DNA of 64,000 nt, from the NCBI RefSeq assembly GCF_016908415.1, contig NZ_JAFBDW010000001.1, forward strand, positions 186,001 through 250,000, written 5' to 3'. How positions within the stretch are numbered: position 1 is the stretch's first letter; each line of letters opens with the position of its first letter. The position numbers were made by a program, and so were the translations under genes. This document shows, one piece after another, positions 16,754 to 24,330 of this stretch. The stretch is from Caldicoprobacter guelmensis (lineage in GTDB: Bacteria > Bacillota > Clostridia > Caldicoprobacterales > Caldicoprobacteraceae). The notes beneath the pieces were generated by a model. That model was not told where the DNA came from, made no database searches, and saw only the letters and a list, made by a program, of their open reading frames with translations.

Positions 16754-18549
16754 GGCGAGAGGTCATAGTGGAAGGCAACACCTATAACGCCGCTCTGGAA
16801 AAAGGGTTGAAGGTTCTCGGGGTAGAACCGGGAAAGGCAAAGATTGAAATCGTTCAGGAAGGCCGGACTATGATGGGCATAGTGGTTAGGCCATATCGGC
16901 TTTTGCTTTATGTGGATGAAGAAGACCCGAAACAAGGGGAAAGCCAGCTCAAACCTTCTCAACAAAACTTTGCTCTTGAGTACAAAGAAGACGGGGTATA
17001 CCTCACGGTGTTTATTCCCTCATCAAGGTTTACAAAGTCTGACGAAGAGACCATTATGCATTATTTGAAGCGAAAAAAGATTGAGGGAGTGAAGGTAGAG
17101 GCTGTCGCCCAAGCCATGTATGCGTCTTCTGGCCGTCCCGTTAAAATTGCGGAGCCACAACCCGAGCGGCCGGTAGATGAAGAGGTGCTGGTGTATGTCT
17201 CGCAGGATGGCATGCAGGCTTCTATTGTATTGTTGCCGGCTGAGGGAGGGAAGTTGCTCACGTATGAAGATATAATACATGCTTTAAAAGACAAGGGTGT
17301 GGTATATGGCATTGACGAGGGTGCCATACGTCAAGCGTTAAATAGCCGCACATACGGTCAGGAGACGGTTGTGGCCCGCGGCCGGATGCCACAGGATGGG
17401 CAAGACGCCAAGCTTACTTACCATTTTAGACCCGATAAAAAAGCCAAGCCTGAGATCCGAGAGGATGGGACGGTTAACTATCATTCGCTGGATAATATAG
17501 AGAACGTAACCAAGGGCCAGGTGCTGGTGACGCTGACACCTCCCACACCAGGCATTGATGGGAGGACGGTACGGGGAGCTTCGGTGCCTGCAAAACCCGG
17601 CAAGCCTTTGGCTTTGCCCGTTGGCAAGAATGTCGTGGTTTCAGAAGATGGCTTAAAGCTGATAGCAGGTATAGATGGAAAGGTCGAGATGATAGGCGGT
17701 AGAGTGCATGTATACAGCATCCATGAGGTAAAAAATAACGTGGATAACTCCACGGGGAATATAAATTTCGTGGGCAGCGTCATCATACATGGCAACGTCC
17801 TGTCGGGTTTTGAGGTGAGGGCTGGTGGAAGCATAGAGGTAAGGGGCGTTGTAGAAGGTGCAACGCTGATTGCTGAAGGAGATATAATACTGAGAAAAGG
17901 CTTACAGGGGATGAAAAAGGGGATAATTCAAGCAGGAGGCAGCGTGACAGCGCGATTTATAGAAAACGGCACCGTATACGCCAAAGGGGATGTCACGGCG
18001 GAAGCCATAATGCACAGCAATGTGGTGAGCGAACAGCATGTGAGGCTAATAGGGAAGCGGGCCTTGATAGTGGGAGGCAAGGTCCATGCGGCTTTGGGTA
18101 TATCGGCTTCTACTATAGGTTCGCCCATGGCCACAGCTACAATCTTGGAGGTTGGAGTAAGTCCAGAAGTCAGGCGAGAATATGAACAGCTTAAGGAGGA
18201 GCTTGACAGGCTGGAAAAGGAGCAGCGCAAGATTGAGCAGGTGTTAGCGGTCATTGCCAAAATGGAGTCTAGTGGGAAACTGCCGCCGGATAAGCTGATT
18301 ACTAAACAAAAGGCGCTGCGGGCAAGGGATGAGTATAGCGTGAAGATTCCAACAATCAAGGCACGGCTGTTTGAACTGGAAGAGGTGTTTTTAAGGGGTG
18401 CACAGGGCAAGGTCCATGTGAAAAAGGTGGTTTACCCTGGCGTGTCCATAACCATTGGCCAGTCGACCTTTAACGTAAAGGACCCCATCAATTATGCCAC
18501 CTTTTTGCGGGATGAGGGAGAGGTACGCTTTGTGGCGTATGAGGGGTGA
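16750..18549 (+). CDS. FapA family protein (DUF342) with Jag-N-like N-terminal domain
   Basis: This 599-residue protein has a flagellar-assembly-protein-A (DUF342) body: a polymer-forming beta-helix-like region around residues 270-460 and a coiled coil at about 475-560. Its first 55 residues (REVIVEGNTYNAALEKGLK onward) resemble the Jag-N domain of the RNA-binding protein KhpB/Jag. A longer in-frame ATG at 16717 lies inside sigD. GTG 16750 overlaps the sigD stop as GTGA, follows GGGGGGAGAG by about seven bases and gives the domain its proper start. FapA function is not established; related proteins are linked to flagella and to cell-surface polymers. Confidence 0.8.
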   Translation: MRREVIVEGNTYNAALEKGLKVLGVEPGKAKIEIVQEGRTMMGIVVRPYRLLLYVDEEDPKQGESQLKPSQQNFALEYKEDGVYLTVFIPSSRFTKSDEETIMHYLKRKKIEGVKVEAVAQAMYASSGRPVKIAEPQPERPVDEEVLVYVSQDGMQASIVLLPAEGGKLLTYEDIIHALKDKGVVYGIDEGAIRQALNSRTYGQETVVARGRMPQDGQDAKLTYHFRPDKKAKPEIREDGTVNYHSLDNIENVTKGQVLVTLTPPTPGIDGRTVRGASVPAKPGKPLALPVGKNVVVSEDGLKLIAGIDGKVEMIGGRVHVYSIHEVKNNVDNSTGNINFVGSVIIHGNVLSGFEVRAGGSIEVRGVVEGATLIAEGDIILRKGLQGMKKGIIQAGGSVTARFIENGTVYAKGDVTAEAIMHSNVVSEQHVRLIGKRALIVGGKVHAALGISASTIGSPMATATILEVGVSPEVRREYEQLKEELDRLEKEQRKIEQVLAVIAKMESSGKLPPDKLITKQKALRARDEYSVKIPTIKARLFELEEVFLRGAQGKVHVKKVVYPGVSITIGQSTFNVKDPINYATFLRDEGEVRFVAYEG

Positions 18550-18564
18550 AAGGGGAGATATAAT

Positions 18565-18897
18565 ATGTCGGTGCGGCCGATAGATATCCAAATTAGCGTG
18601 CAAAGGACAAACGAATACGCAAAAGAAGTTGACATACAAAACCAAAAGGTCAACATAAATCAGTTTGCCAATGCCAATGAATTTCAGCGGGCCATCGATC
18701 AAGCCCAACGCCAGGTGGTTCCTAGTGGGAATGTGCATCACAAAAAGGTTAACAGGGAACATAACACGCCTCGGCGTCATCCTAGATATGTAAAAAAGGA
18801 GCAAGTGAAGGAGAATAAAAAGGGAGAAGGTATCTTAAACGGCGAGGTTGAAATTAAGGGAAGGGATAAGGGGTTTAACATCGATATCAGGATTTAG
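18565..18897 (+). CDS. Small hypothetical protein in flagellar operon
   Basis: I do not recognise this 110-residue product. It is highly polar: Gln/Asn-rich in the first half, and strongly basic with several His and Lys residues at about 60-90. It lacks membrane segments and cysteines. The ATG at 18565 is preceded by AAGGGGAG with good spacing, and the gene is tightly packed (15 bases after the FapA-like gene, 13 before the SwrB-like gene), so it is very likely translated. Similar short polar proteins occupy this slot in some clostridial operons, but no function can be stated. Confidence 0.7.
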   Translation: MSVRPIDIQISVQRTNEYAKEVDIQNQKVNINQFANANEFQRAIDQAQRQVVPSGNVHHKKVNREHNTPRRHPRYVKKEQVKENKKGEGILNGEVEIKGRDKGFNIDIRI

Positions 18898-18910
18898 AAG
18901 GGGGAAGAGT

Positions 18911-19312
18911 ATGAGTGAGACTTTGATATTCCTCCTGTTTGGCATAGTGTTTTTGTTTGCAATATTCTGGCAAACTAGAAGGGACAGGTTATACCTTTTT
19001 GAGCTGGAAAAGCGGCTTGAAGAGAAAGAAAAAAGGCTATATGAACTATATCAGGCGGTGGAAGACATAATAAATGGCGCTTTTCCTGAAGCAACAACCA
19101 CATTAAGGGGAGATTATACAAAAAGTGCGCCTGAGCTGCGGAACTCAAGCAAAGATTTAAAGCAAAATATTAATAAGGTTTATAGTGATAAGCGCAAAGC
19201 CGTCATACTCATGCATAAGAGTGGAAGCAGTGAAGATGAGATAGCCAAAGCGCTGGGGATGGGTAAGGGAGAGGTAAAGCTGATCCTGGGACTTAGGGAT
19301 AGGGTAGTGTGA
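18911..19312 (+). CDS. SwrB-like membrane protein (DUF6115 type)
   Basis: This 133-residue protein has one N-terminal membrane segment (about residues 5-21), a charged coiled coil (about 27-55) and a C-terminal helix-turn-helix-like stretch, KSGSSEDEIAKALGMGKGEV. That architecture and the position just after sigD match Bacillus SwrB (YlxL), which promotes flagellar type III secretion activation. The frame extends upstream to 18848, but ATG 18911 follows GGGGGAAGAG and begins the hydrophobic segment correctly. Sequence identity to SwrB cannot be judged here, so the assignment is by layout and context. Confidence 0.65.
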   Translation: MSETLIFLLFGIVFLFAIFWQTRRDRLYLFELEKRLEEKEKRLYELYQAVEDIINGAFPEATTTLRGDYTKSAPELRNSSKDLKQNINKVYSDKRKAVILMHKSGSSEDEIAKALGMGKGEVKLILGLRDRVV

Positions 19313-19321
19313 AATTTGCTG

Positions 19322-19350
19322 TTGAATTGGGAAACGGCTTGTGCTATACT
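19322..19350 (+). promoter_or_regulatory. Strong sigma-A promoter for rpsB-tsf
   Basis: TTGAAT (19322-19327) and TATACT (19345-19350) are separated by exactly 17 bases, and a TGC extended -10 element directly precedes the -10 box. It follows the end of the flagellar operon and drives the rpsB leader. Confidence 0.8.
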
Positions 19351-19371
19351 ACTAAAGGTGGCAAAGACACA

Positions 19372-19426
19372 CCCTCCTGATCAATTGGCGGGTGCCAGCA
19401 AAGCTGGTTGCTAATTGAGATGAGGG
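19372..19426 (+). ncRNA. Structured 5' leader of rpsB (S2-type ribosomal leader candidate)
   Basis: Between the promoter and rpsB the RNA can fold into nested helices: CCCTC (19372-19376) with GAGGG (19422-19426), a nine-pair helix of 19381-19389 with 19410-19418 containing one G-U pair, and a terminal CCAGC/GCTGG hairpin with an AAA loop (19395-19407). The left flank ACACCCTCCT also nearly complements the rpsB ribosome binding site AGGAGGTG. This fits autoregulatory ribosomal-protein leaders; the family assignment is inferred. Confidence 0.65.
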
Positions 19427-19459
19427 ATGGGGAGGCATAACTTTTAGGAGGTGAAAGCC

Positions 19460-20167
19460 ATGGCAGTAGTAAACATGAAGCAACTCTTGGAAGCAGGTGT
19501 TCACTTTGGGCATCAGACCCGGCGTTGGAATCCCAAGATGGCTCCCTATATCTTCACTGAAAGAAACGGCATATACATCTTGGACCTGCAAAAGACCGTT
19601 AAATTGCTGGAGCAGGCCTATAATTTTGTACGCGATGTGGCGGCCGAAGGGAAAGGCATACTGTTTGTAGGTACCAAAAAGCAGGCTCAGGAATCAATTG
19701 AGACAGAAGCTAAGCGTTGTGGCATGTTCTATGTGAACAACAGATGGCTGGGTGGTATGTTGACCAACTTCACTACTATCAGCCAGAGGATCAAGCGCCT
19801 TAAAGAGCTTGAAGAGATGGAGACCAATGGCATGTTTGATGTGCTGCCCAAAAAAGAGGTCATAAGGCTTCGTGCCGAAAAGGAAAAGCTGGAGAAGAAC
19901 TTGGGTGGCATAAAGGAAATGAGGGAGCTGCCGGGAGCTGTATTCATTGTTGACCCTAAAAAGGAACACATCGCTGTAAGAGAAGCCAGGATTCTTGGTA
20001 TTCCCGTTGTGGCCATAGTGGATACCAACTGCGACCCTGACGAGATAGACTATGTGATTCCTGGCAACGATGATGCCATCAGGGCCATCAAGCTAATAAC
20101 TTCCAAGATAGCCGATGCCGTCCTGGAGGGGCGTCAGGGCGAACAATATACTGCTCAAGAGGAATAA
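19460..20167 (+). CDS. rpsB: Small ribosomal subunit protein uS2
   Basis: S2 is a late-binding protein of the 30S subunit. The 235-residue product begins MAVVNMKQLLEAGVHFGHQT and shows RRWNPKMAPYIFTERNGIYI, FVGTKKQAQ, NNRWLGGMLTNF and VDTNCDPDEIDYVIPGNDDA, all family signatures. A longer in-frame GTG at 19451 overlaps the ribosome binding site. ATG 19460 is eight bases after AGGAGG and is the real start. It is followed by an intrinsic terminator-like hairpin before tsf. Confidence 0.98.
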   Translation: MAVVNMKQLLEAGVHFGHQTRRWNPKMAPYIFTERNGIYILDLQKTVKLLEQAYNFVRDVAAEGKGILFVGTKKQAQESIETEAKRCGMFYVNNRWLGGMLTNFTTISQRIKRLKELEEMETNGMFDVLPKKEVIRLRAEKEKLEKNLGGIKEMRELPGAVFIVDPKKEHIAVREARILGIPVVAIVDTNCDPDEIDYVIPGNDDAIRAIKLITSKIADAVLEGRQGEQYTAQEE

Positions 20168-20212
20168 AAAGGGGAAAAGAATGGCCTTCCGTTGTTTTTC
20201 CCCTTTCTTTTC
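20168..20212 (+). terminator. Intrinsic terminator or attenuator between rpsB and tsf
   Basis: AAAGGGGAAAA (20168-20178) pairs with TTTTCCCCTTT (20196-20206), with CTTTT following. It starts directly after the rpsB stop. Partial read-through would let S2 outnumber EF-Ts transcripts. Confidence 0.75.
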
Positions 20213-20254
20213 AATGACCTACTTGGTATGAAATGTTCTGGAAAGCAAGAAAAC

Positions 20255-20276
20255 CTTCCATCCCTATAGATGGAGG
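20255..20276 (+). other. Hairpin in tsf leader
   Basis: CTTCCATC (20255-20262) and GATGGAGG (20269-20276) form an eight-pair stem with one G-U pair and a six-base loop, about 40 bases before the tsf start. The ribosome binding site at about 20307-20312 is outside it. No function can be assigned. Confidence 0.45.
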
Positions 20277-20317
20277 CCATTTCATAGTTACACTACATAA
20301 GAAACGGAGGAGTTAGC

Positions 20318-20971
20318 ATGGAGATAACTGCTTCGATGGTGAAAGAACTGAGAGAGCGAACTGGATGTGGAATGATGGATTGCAAAAAGGCTTTGCAGGA
20401 CGCCAATGGCGATATGGAGAAAGCGATTGAGCTTCTGAGGGAGAGAGGTCTTGCAGCTGCCGCTAAAAAGGCAGGGCGAATCGCTGCTGAAGGCTTGGTA
20501 GATGCGTATATCCATTTTGGCGGGAGGATCGGCGTGCTGGTTGAGGTAAACTGTGAGACTGACTTTGTGGCAAAAACTGACGAGTTTAAAACTTTTGTGC
20601 GCGACATTGCGATGCACATAGCGGCCTCTAATCCTCAGTACCTCTCGAGGGAAGAGGTTCCCCAGGAAGTCATAGACAAAGAAAAGGAGATACTAAAGGC
20701 TCAGGCCTTAAATGAGGGCAAGCCAGAGAAAGTGGTTGACAAAATTGTTGAAGGCAGGATTAGCAAGTTCTATAAAGAGGTGTGCCTGTTGGAGCAGCCT
20801 TTTGTGAAAGACCCTGACAAGACTGTCCAGGAGCTGGTCATGGAGATGATATCTAAGCTGGGTGAGAACATCAGGATCAGGCGTTTTGTAAGGTTTGAGT
20901 TGGGCGAAGGGCTTCAAAAGAGAGAGGACAATTTTGCGGAAGAAGTTGCAAAACAGATGAAGGGTAATTAA
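20318..20971 (+). CDS. tsf: Elongation factor Ts
   Basis: EF-Ts recycles EF-Tu by promoting GDP/GTP exchange. The 217-residue product is the short form common in thermophilic Clostridia. The N-terminal UBA-like part has VKELRERTGCGMMDCKKALQ and the core has VLVEVNCETDFVAKTDEF, the EF-Tu contact region. GGAGG lies seven bases before ATG 20318. It follows rpsB as in nearly all bacteria and ends at a strong terminator. Confidence 0.98.
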   Translation: MEITASMVKELRERTGCGMMDCKKALQDANGDMEKAIELLRERGLAAAAKKAGRIAAEGLVDAYIHFGGRIGVLVEVNCETDFVAKTDEFKTFVRDIAMHIAASNPQYLSREEVPQEVIDKEKEILKAQALNEGKPEKVVDKIVEGRISKFYKEVCLLEQPFVKDPDKTVQELVMEMISKLGENIRIRRFVRFELGEGLQKREDNFAEEVAKQMKGN

Positions 20972-21000
20972 AAGAGAACACATAGGTGTTCTCTTTTTTT
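20971..21000 (+). terminator. Intrinsic terminator after tsf
   Basis: AGAGAACAC (20973-20981) and GTGTTCTCT (20986-20994) form a perfect 9-bp stem with an ATAG loop, extendable by A-T pairs, followed by seven T residues to 21000. Confidence 0.92.
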
Positions 21001-21086
21001 GGGAAAAATTAATTTGAAGTTTGTTGTTCTAAAAAAGAGGATATGCCGCATGAGTGTAGAAATATATTAAAGATGGAGGTACTCTG

Positions 21087-21812
21087 ATGGAAAAGCCGAT
21101 ATTCAGAAGAGTAGTTTTAAAGCTCAGCGGAGAGGCATTAGCTGGCAAAAAGGGATATGGCATTGACCGTGATGTGTTGAACCTGATTGCTGACCAGGTG
21201 ATAGAGATACAAAGGATGGGGGTGGAAGTGGCCATAGTAGTCGGCGGAGGAAACATATGGAGAGGCCGGGAAGGCATGAGTATGGGGATGGACAGGGCAA
21301 CGGCTGACTACATGGGGATGCTAGCAACCGTCATAAACGCGCTGGCGCTTCAAGACGTGCTTGAGAGCAAAAACGTACAGACCCGGGTTCAGACCGCCAT
21401 TGAGATGAGACAGATTGCCGAACCCTATATACGCAGAAGGGCTATAAGGCATTTAGAGAAGGGCAGGATAGTGATATTTGCCTGTGGTACAGGTAACCCC
21501 TATTTTTCAACTGATACCACAGCAGCGTTAAGGGCAGCTGAGATAGAGGCTGAAGTCATACTCCTGGCTAAAAATGTCGATGGAGTCTATGATGATGATC
21601 CCAAAAAGAATCCTAACGCAAAAAAGATAGACGAGATCTGTTACATCGATGTGCTAAATCAAGGCTTGGGCGTAATGGATACTACCGCTATATCGTTGTG
21701 CATGGATAACAGGATTCCTATTATAGTATTTGGGCTGGATAACCAGGAAAATATAAAAGCCGCGGTTTTAGGCAAAAAGGTAGGTACAATAATAGGTGAG
21801 TTAAGGAGGTAG
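21087..21812 (+). CDS. pyrH: Uridylate kinase (UMP kinase)
   Basis: PyrH phosphorylates UMP to UDP using ATP, in the cytoplasm, as the committed step to UTP/CTP. The 241-residue amino-acid-kinase-fold protein shows VVLKLSGEALAG at the N terminus, VVGGGNIWRGR, RATADYMGMLATVINALAL and the substrate region CGTGNPYFSTDTTAALRA. GATGGAGG precedes ATG 21087. It lies after the tsf terminator, so it probably needs its own promoter or read-through; no clear promoter could be picked in the AT-rich gap. frr begins six bases after its stop. Confidence 0.98.
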   Translation: MEKPIFRRVVLKLSGEALAGKKGYGIDRDVLNLIADQVIEIQRMGVEVAIVVGGGNIWRGREGMSMGMDRATADYMGMLATVINALALQDVLESKNVQTRVQTAIEMRQIAEPYIRRRAIRHLEKGRIVIFACGTGNPYFSTDTTAALRAAEIEAEVILLAKNVDGVYDDDPKKNPNAKKIDEICYIDVLNQGLGVMDTTAISLCMDNRIPIIVFGLDNQENIKAAVLGKKVGTIIGELRR

Positions 21813-21817
21813 TAGGT

Positions 21818-22384
21818 ATGAATCCGAGTATAAAGGAAATACATGACCAGGCCAGCTCTAAGATGGCTAAATCGGTAGAGGTGCTCAAGAAAGAGCTTGT
21901 GGGAATACGGGCGGGACGAGCCAATCCCAAAATTCTTGAGCGCATAGTAGTGGATTATTATGGTGTGCCCACACCGGTTAACCAGTTGGGGAATATTACA
22001 GCACCAGAGCCAAGGATGCTGGTCATATCTCTATGGGATACTAAGATGATCCCTGCAGTAGAAAAGGAGATATTGAAATCGGATTTAGGGGTCACGCCTA
22101 GCAATGACGGTAAGGTTATACGTCTGGTATTTCCTGAGCTCACTGAAGAACGCAGAAAAGAACTGGTCAAATTGGTTAGAAAATACGGAGAAGAGGCTAA
22201 AGTGGCTGTTCGCTCAATAAGGCGCGAAGCCAATGAACAGCTCAAGAAGATGAAGAAGGAAGCCCAGATAAGCGAAGACGACTTAAAGAGCGGAGAGGAA
22301 ATGATACAAAAGCTGACCGATCAATACGTAAAGAAGATCGACGATATAGTCAAAGAAAAGGAACAGGAGATCATGGAGGTTTAG
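21818..22384 (+). CDS. frr: Ribosome recycling factor
   Basis: RRF with EF-G splits the post-termination ribosome. The 188-residue protein has the three-helix-bundle and beta-domain layout, with LVGIRAGRANPKILERIVVD, YYGVPTPVNQLGNI and VRSIRREANEQLKKMKKEAQ. The last stretch includes the conserved arginines of the long helix bundle. GTTAAGGAGG precedes ATG 21818. The stop is directly followed by the ATG of the next small gene, one of the tightest junctions in the cluster. Confidence 0.98.
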   Translation: MNPSIKEIHDQASSKMAKSVEVLKKELVGIRAGRANPKILERIVVDYYGVPTPVNQLGNITAPEPRMLVISLWDTKMIPAVEKEILKSDLGVTPSNDGKVIRLVFPELTEERRKELVKLVRKYGEEAKVAVRSIRREANEQLKKMKKEAQISEDDLKSGEEMIQKLTDQYVKKIDDIVKEKEQEIMEV

Positions 22385-22618
22385 ATGAACATACCTGATT
22401 TGGTGGGTTTAAGGCTAGAGGATGCGCTTCAGGTTCTGGAAAGGAGCGGTGTGGGCGTTATTCCTAGAATAGTGAAGTATTTCCCGCCGGCATCAAAGGG
22501 CTTTAAGGAGAACTCTAATATAGAGGAGAGAGTGATTCGCCAGAGAATTGTGGAAGATGGGCAGATGGAACTGGTTGTTTCCATATTTAGGTATTACCCT
22601 CTTGATTTTCAATCATAA
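22385..22618 (+). CDS. Single PASTA-like domain mini-protein
   Basis: This 77-residue product consists of little more than one PASTA-like unit. It begins with IPDLVGLRLEDALQVLERSG, matching the usual PASTA opening, and continues into a beta-rich half with ERVIRQRIVEDGQMELVVS. PASTA domains normally occur in tandem on penicillin-binding proteins and Ser/Thr kinases and bind muropeptides or beta-lactams. Here there is no membrane segment or signal peptide, so it would be cytoplasmic. Its ATG abuts the frr stop, and uppS, a peptidoglycan-lipid carrier gene, follows. Function is unknown. Confidence 0.72.
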   Translation: MNIPDLVGLRLEDALQVLERSGVGVIPRIVKYFPPASKGFKENSNIEERVIRQRIVEDGQMELVVSIFRYYPLDFQS

Positions 22619-22653
22619 AACCCTATGGATGGGGAGGAAGGATAGAGCATTAA

Positions 22654-23430
22654 ATGTTTAACAGCAAGAAAAATACCGGTGATGCGGATTTGTCTGTCTT
22701 GATGGAACAGGTAAGGAGCAAGCCACTCCCGCAGCATGTGGCCATAATTATGGATGGGAACGGTAGATGGGCTACAAGAAGGGGGCTTCCCCGTGTGGCT
22801 GGTCATAGGCAGGGAGTGGAGGCTCTCAGAGAGGTTATAAGGACCAGCGATGAGCTGGGGATAAAGTATTTGACTTTGTATGCCTTTTCGACAGAAAATT
22901 GGAAGAGGCCTGCAGCCGAAATCGATGCCCTAATGTCCCTGTTAGTGGAGTATTTAAGAAAGGAGGTCAGGGCGCTCCATTCCAATAACGTCAAGATTTC
23001 GGTTTTGGGTGAGGTCAATGCCTTTCCCCCAGTTGCGCAAAAGGAAATTATTAAGGCAGTAGAGCTTACGAAAGATAATACCGGGCTGTGGGTGAATATA
23101 GCCCTCAACTATGGGGGAAGGGCTGAGATCATACGTGCAGTTAAAGCCATAGCAAAGGATGTGGTGGACAATAAGATCTCGATAGACGACATCGACGAAC
23201 AGCTTTTTAGCAATTACCTGTATACGGCCAATATCCCTGACCCCGACCTTTTGATCCGTACCAGTGGAGAGTTTAGGTTAAGCAATTTCTTGCTTTATCA
23301 GGTTGCATATACCGAGTTGGTGTTTACTGCGCCCGACGTTTTATGGCCGGATTTTGATAAAAAAGCCTACCTGGAAGCGATTGTGGAGTATCAGAAGCGC
23401 CAAAGGCGGTATGGCGGCCTTAATGGATGA
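22654..23430 (+). CDS. uppS: Undecaprenyl diphosphate synthase (isoprenyl transferase)
   Basis: UppS extends farnesyl diphosphate with isopentenyl units to the C55 carrier lipid for peptidoglycan. The 258-residue protein shows the catalytic Asp region IIMDGNGRWATRRGLPRVAG, YAFSTENWKRP and the C-terminal RTSGEFRLSNFLLYQVAYTE with WPDF. The usual tryptophan of the LWQ box is tyrosine (LYQ). The frame has a stop immediately before ATG 22654, so the start is at or after it, although GGGGAGG is somewhat far upstream at 22631-22637. cdsA follows in the standard order. Confidence 0.97.
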   Translation: MFNSKKNTGDADLSVLMEQVRSKPLPQHVAIIMDGNGRWATRRGLPRVAGHRQGVEALREVIRTSDELGIKYLTLYAFSTENWKRPAAEIDALMSLLVEYLRKEVRALHSNNVKISVLGEVNAFPPVAQKEIIKAVELTKDNTGLWVNIALNYGGRAEIIRAVKAIAKDVVDNKISIDDIDEQLFSNYLYTANIPDPDLLIRTSGEFRLSNFLLYQVAYTELVFTAPDVLWPDFDKKAYLEAIVEYQKRQRRYGGLNG

Positions 23431-23445
23431 GAGGATGAATTAACG

Positions 23446-24255
23446 ATGTTAGCATTAAGGGTAGTCAGCGCAGCAATAGGCATTATATATCTGGTGGTGG
23501 TTTTTTACATAGGAGGTTGGTTTTTTGACCTATCTGTTTTGGCTATATCACTGCTGGGGATGCGCGAATTTTATGCCGCTATCCGCCGTGGTGGATACAG
23601 TCCCCTTTCGTGGGTAGGCTATTTATTTATTTTTTTGCTGTTCTGGCTTACCACACTACCCTTAAATGGTTATTATGTCATTATGCTCTTTATCCTGTTG
23701 GTTGCTTTTTTTTGTTTGTCTTTCAGCGTGATATCCCAACGTTTAAATTTATTGGATGCCGGTTTAACGGTCTTTGGGTGTATATATCCGGGTATGGCTT
23801 TTATGCCTTTAATGCTTTTATACAAGGCTGAAGCATATGGCAAATACCTCCTAATATTTACGTTATTTGCAACATGGTCCACCGATACTTTCGCCTATTT
23901 TACCGGCCTTAAGTGGGGAAGGAACAAGCTTTGTCCAAGGATCAGTCCCAAGAAGACCGTCGAGGGAAGCATAGGCGGCATCTTAGGGAGCATGTTGACA
24001 GGCATGTTGGTAGGATTATTTTTTTACCGGTTTTATAAGTTTGAGATAAGTTATATCCATTATGTTGTCATGAGCCTGTTGTGCGGCATAACGTCTCAAA
24101 TGGGAGATTTATCGGCTTCTAGCGTCAAGAGGTTTTGCAATATAAAGGATTTCGGGAGCATTATGCCCGGACACGGTGGAATATTGGATCGGTTTGACAG
24201 CATTCTATTCACTGTGACGGCTGTATACTCCTATTACCTCCTGTTTTTAAGCTAA
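23446..24255 (+). CDS. cdsA: Phosphatidate cytidylyltransferase
   Basis: CdsA makes CDP-diacylglycerol from phosphatidate and CTP at the membrane, feeding phospholipid synthesis. The 269-residue protein has about seven to eight membrane segments. The C-terminal signature is SSVKRFCNIKDFGSIMPGHG followed by GILDRFDS, containing the metal- and CTP-binding acidic residues. STDTFAYFTGLKWGRNKL and PKKTVEGSIGG are also typical. The ATG at 23446 lies downstream of the uppS stop with GATGAGAGGATG as a weak ribosome binding site. Confidence 0.97.
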   Translation: MLALRVVSAAIGIIYLVVVFYIGGWFFDLSVLAISLLGMREFYAAIRRGGYSPLSWVGYLFIFLLFWLTTLPLNGYYVIMLFILLVAFFCLSFSVISQRLNLLDAGLTVFGCIYPGMAFMPLMLLYKAEAYGKYLLIFTLFATWSTDTFAYFTGLKWGRNKLCPRISPKKTVEGSIGGILGSMLTGMLVGLFFYRFYKFEISYIHYVVMSLLCGITSQMGDLSASSVKRFCNIKDFGSIMPGHGGILDRFDSILFTVTAVYSYYLLFLS

Positions 24256-24330
24256 AAGCCTCTGCTTACATAATGTTTGCATCTACGGCAAATCTTAAGA
24301 GTACAGAAAGGTATTGCGTGGAGGTCAAAT

